Virus record (IMG/VR): IMGVR_UViG_3300048591_000107
Coordinates: 1-46,110 of that record
Source of the DNA: a virus
Reading direction: 5' to 3' (one strand)
DNA length: 46,110 nucleotides
Below the pieces are notes generated by a model, which did no database searches, was not told where the DNA came from, and saw only the letters and a list, made by a program, of their open reading frames with translations. Positions 45,517-46,110 of the stretch are shown one piece after another. A program made the position numbers and the translations under genes. Each line of letters starts with the position of its first letter. Positions within the stretch are counted from its first letter, which is position 1.

Positions 45517-46110
45517 AGCGAATTTTCTGAACAGAATTGCGTTCCGGGTTCGTGCCGCCGAGGATGCGTTTCCGCTCCGCCGCGCGGCTGTAGTGCTCGA
45601 TCTCGTCGAGACTCACGTGGCCCAACCAGGCGCCGATCTGGTGCGTCGTGCCGCCACGCTCGGCGATCTCGATCGCCCGCGCGACCCGCAGCCCGTGCGC
45701 CGTCTTCCCCTCGATTCCCGCCTTCCGCGCCGACGCGGCAAACCACTGGCTCGCGGCCTTCTCCGATCGCGAGTGGCCCTGCGCGGTGACGAGGAAGGTG
45801 AGGTGCCGGTCTGGCATCGCTTCGATGGCGGCGTGCAGGTGCGCGAGGTCTGCCGGGTCGGCGATCGCCGGCACCTGGCGGCGGAACGGCACGGCGACCT
45901 CGCCGCCGGTCTTCCGCTGCCGGTAGCAGGCCCAGCCGTCGCGGTCGACGTTTCCCTCGCCAAGGCGCACGGCGTCGTTCACACGGGCCCCGAACCAGTT
46001 GAAGATCTCGAACGCCAGCCGCTCGCGTGTGCCGACCGGCCAGAAGGCGCGGAAGCGCGCCTTGTCGTCGGGCGTCCATGGGGCGTGCTGCACGGACTTC
46101 GGCGCGGGCG
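45512..46110 (-). CDS. int: Tyrosine recombinase (integrase), C-terminal catalytic part, runs off the right edge
   Basis: Continuation of the integrase that starts at 593. All catalytic residues are present: Arg198 (GARVNDAV), Lys222 (RQRKTGG), His294-x-x-Arg297 (HGLR), His320 (LGH) and nucleophile Tyr329 (EHYSR), numbered on the joined 354-aa protein. The enzyme should be active. The last codons overlap the repeated TTCTGAACAGAA and TTTTGTTCAGG strings, so the att-region signals reach into the gene end. Confidence 0.95.
   Translation of the reverse strand, partial: PAPKSVQHAPWTPDDKARFRAFWPVGTRERLAFEIFNWFGARVNDAVRLGEGNVDRDGWACYRQRKTGGEVAVPFRRQVPAIADPADLAHLHAAIEAMPDRHLTFLVTAQGHSRSEKAASQWFAASARKAGIEGKTAHGLRVARAIEIAERGGTTHQIGAWLGHVSLDEIEHYSRAAERKRILGGTNPERNSVQKIRS
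45525..45536. repeat. TTCTGAACAGAA palindrome, copy 2
   Basis: Second identical 12-bp inverted repeat, within the last codons of the integrase. Copies 1 and 2 lie 935 bp apart and flank the HNH gene at 44735-45322. Confidence 0.4.
45984..46110. repeat. 127-bp direct terminal repeat (right copy)
   Basis: Identical to bases 1-127; see the left copy. It falls inside the integrase gene. Confidence 0.9.

Overview
This window is a complete circular phage genome. Bases 1-127 are repeated exactly at 45984-46110, and the tyrosine integrase reads across that junction in one frame, so the unit genome is about 45,983 bp. It is a temperate, short-tailed (podovirus-like) phage: it has an integrase, an excisionase-like gene, a repressor/Cro-type switch with repeated operators, and a virion module whose gene order follows T7 genes 8-17 (portal, scaffold, capsid, tail tubes A and B, internal virion proteins, tailspike). 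The DNA is strongly GC-rich. Several genes point to an alphaproteobacterial, probably Rhodobacterales, host: the GTA-type 3-TM holin, the RCAP_Rcc01079-like spike-base protein, the Bbp16/Bbp19-like capsid genes and the short Cro-type regulator. Host assignment is inference.

Layout. The immunity region lies at about 5.77-6.61 kb. Leftward (minus strand) from it runs an early operon: pentapeptide-repeat protein, four small genes, ERF annealing protein, YqaJ/lambda-type exonuclease, SSB, two small unknowns, HNH nuclease, zinc-knuckle peptide, DNA cytosine methyltransferase, mini zinc ribbon, HTH/excisionase and integrase. The integrase passes through the window ends and is followed by two more HNH genes (45322-43872). 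Many of these genes overlap by 1-4 bases (GTGA, ATGA, TGATG), implying translational coupling. Rightward (plus strand) runs Cro-like regulator, HTH protein, a DpdA/TGT-like deazapurine transglycosylase, a VRR-NUC nuclease, a DnaB helicase split by an intein, a DUF1376-type replication protein, two small genes, terminase, the T7-like head-tail-ejection module, two large receptor-binding proteins, and lysis genes.

How it works together. Three copies of TTCGC-N4-GCGAA overlap the left and right early promoters and are the likely repressor operators. ERF, exonuclease and SSB form a recombination module. DnaB and the DUF1376 protein drive replication. The cytosine methyltransferase and the DpdA-like enzyme could modify phage DNA. 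The 2,671-residue ejected protein is a gp16-type polyvalent protein carrying DdrB/ParB-like, zeta-toxin-like kinase and zincin-like segments.

Most unusual points: the DnaB intein has the residues of a class 3 (Ala1, W-C-T) intein and a mutated first LAGLIDADG motif; a lone DpdA-like gene without preQ0 synthesis genes; a zeta-kinase segment flanked on each side by out-of-frame ORFs with ribosome-binding sites; an HNH gene inserted at the 3' end of the holin gene, with a second diverged copy of the holin 3' end beyond it; and two near-identical intergenic elements ahead of the head module and the tailspike. At least five HNH genes plus the intein show heavy homing-endonuclease traffic.
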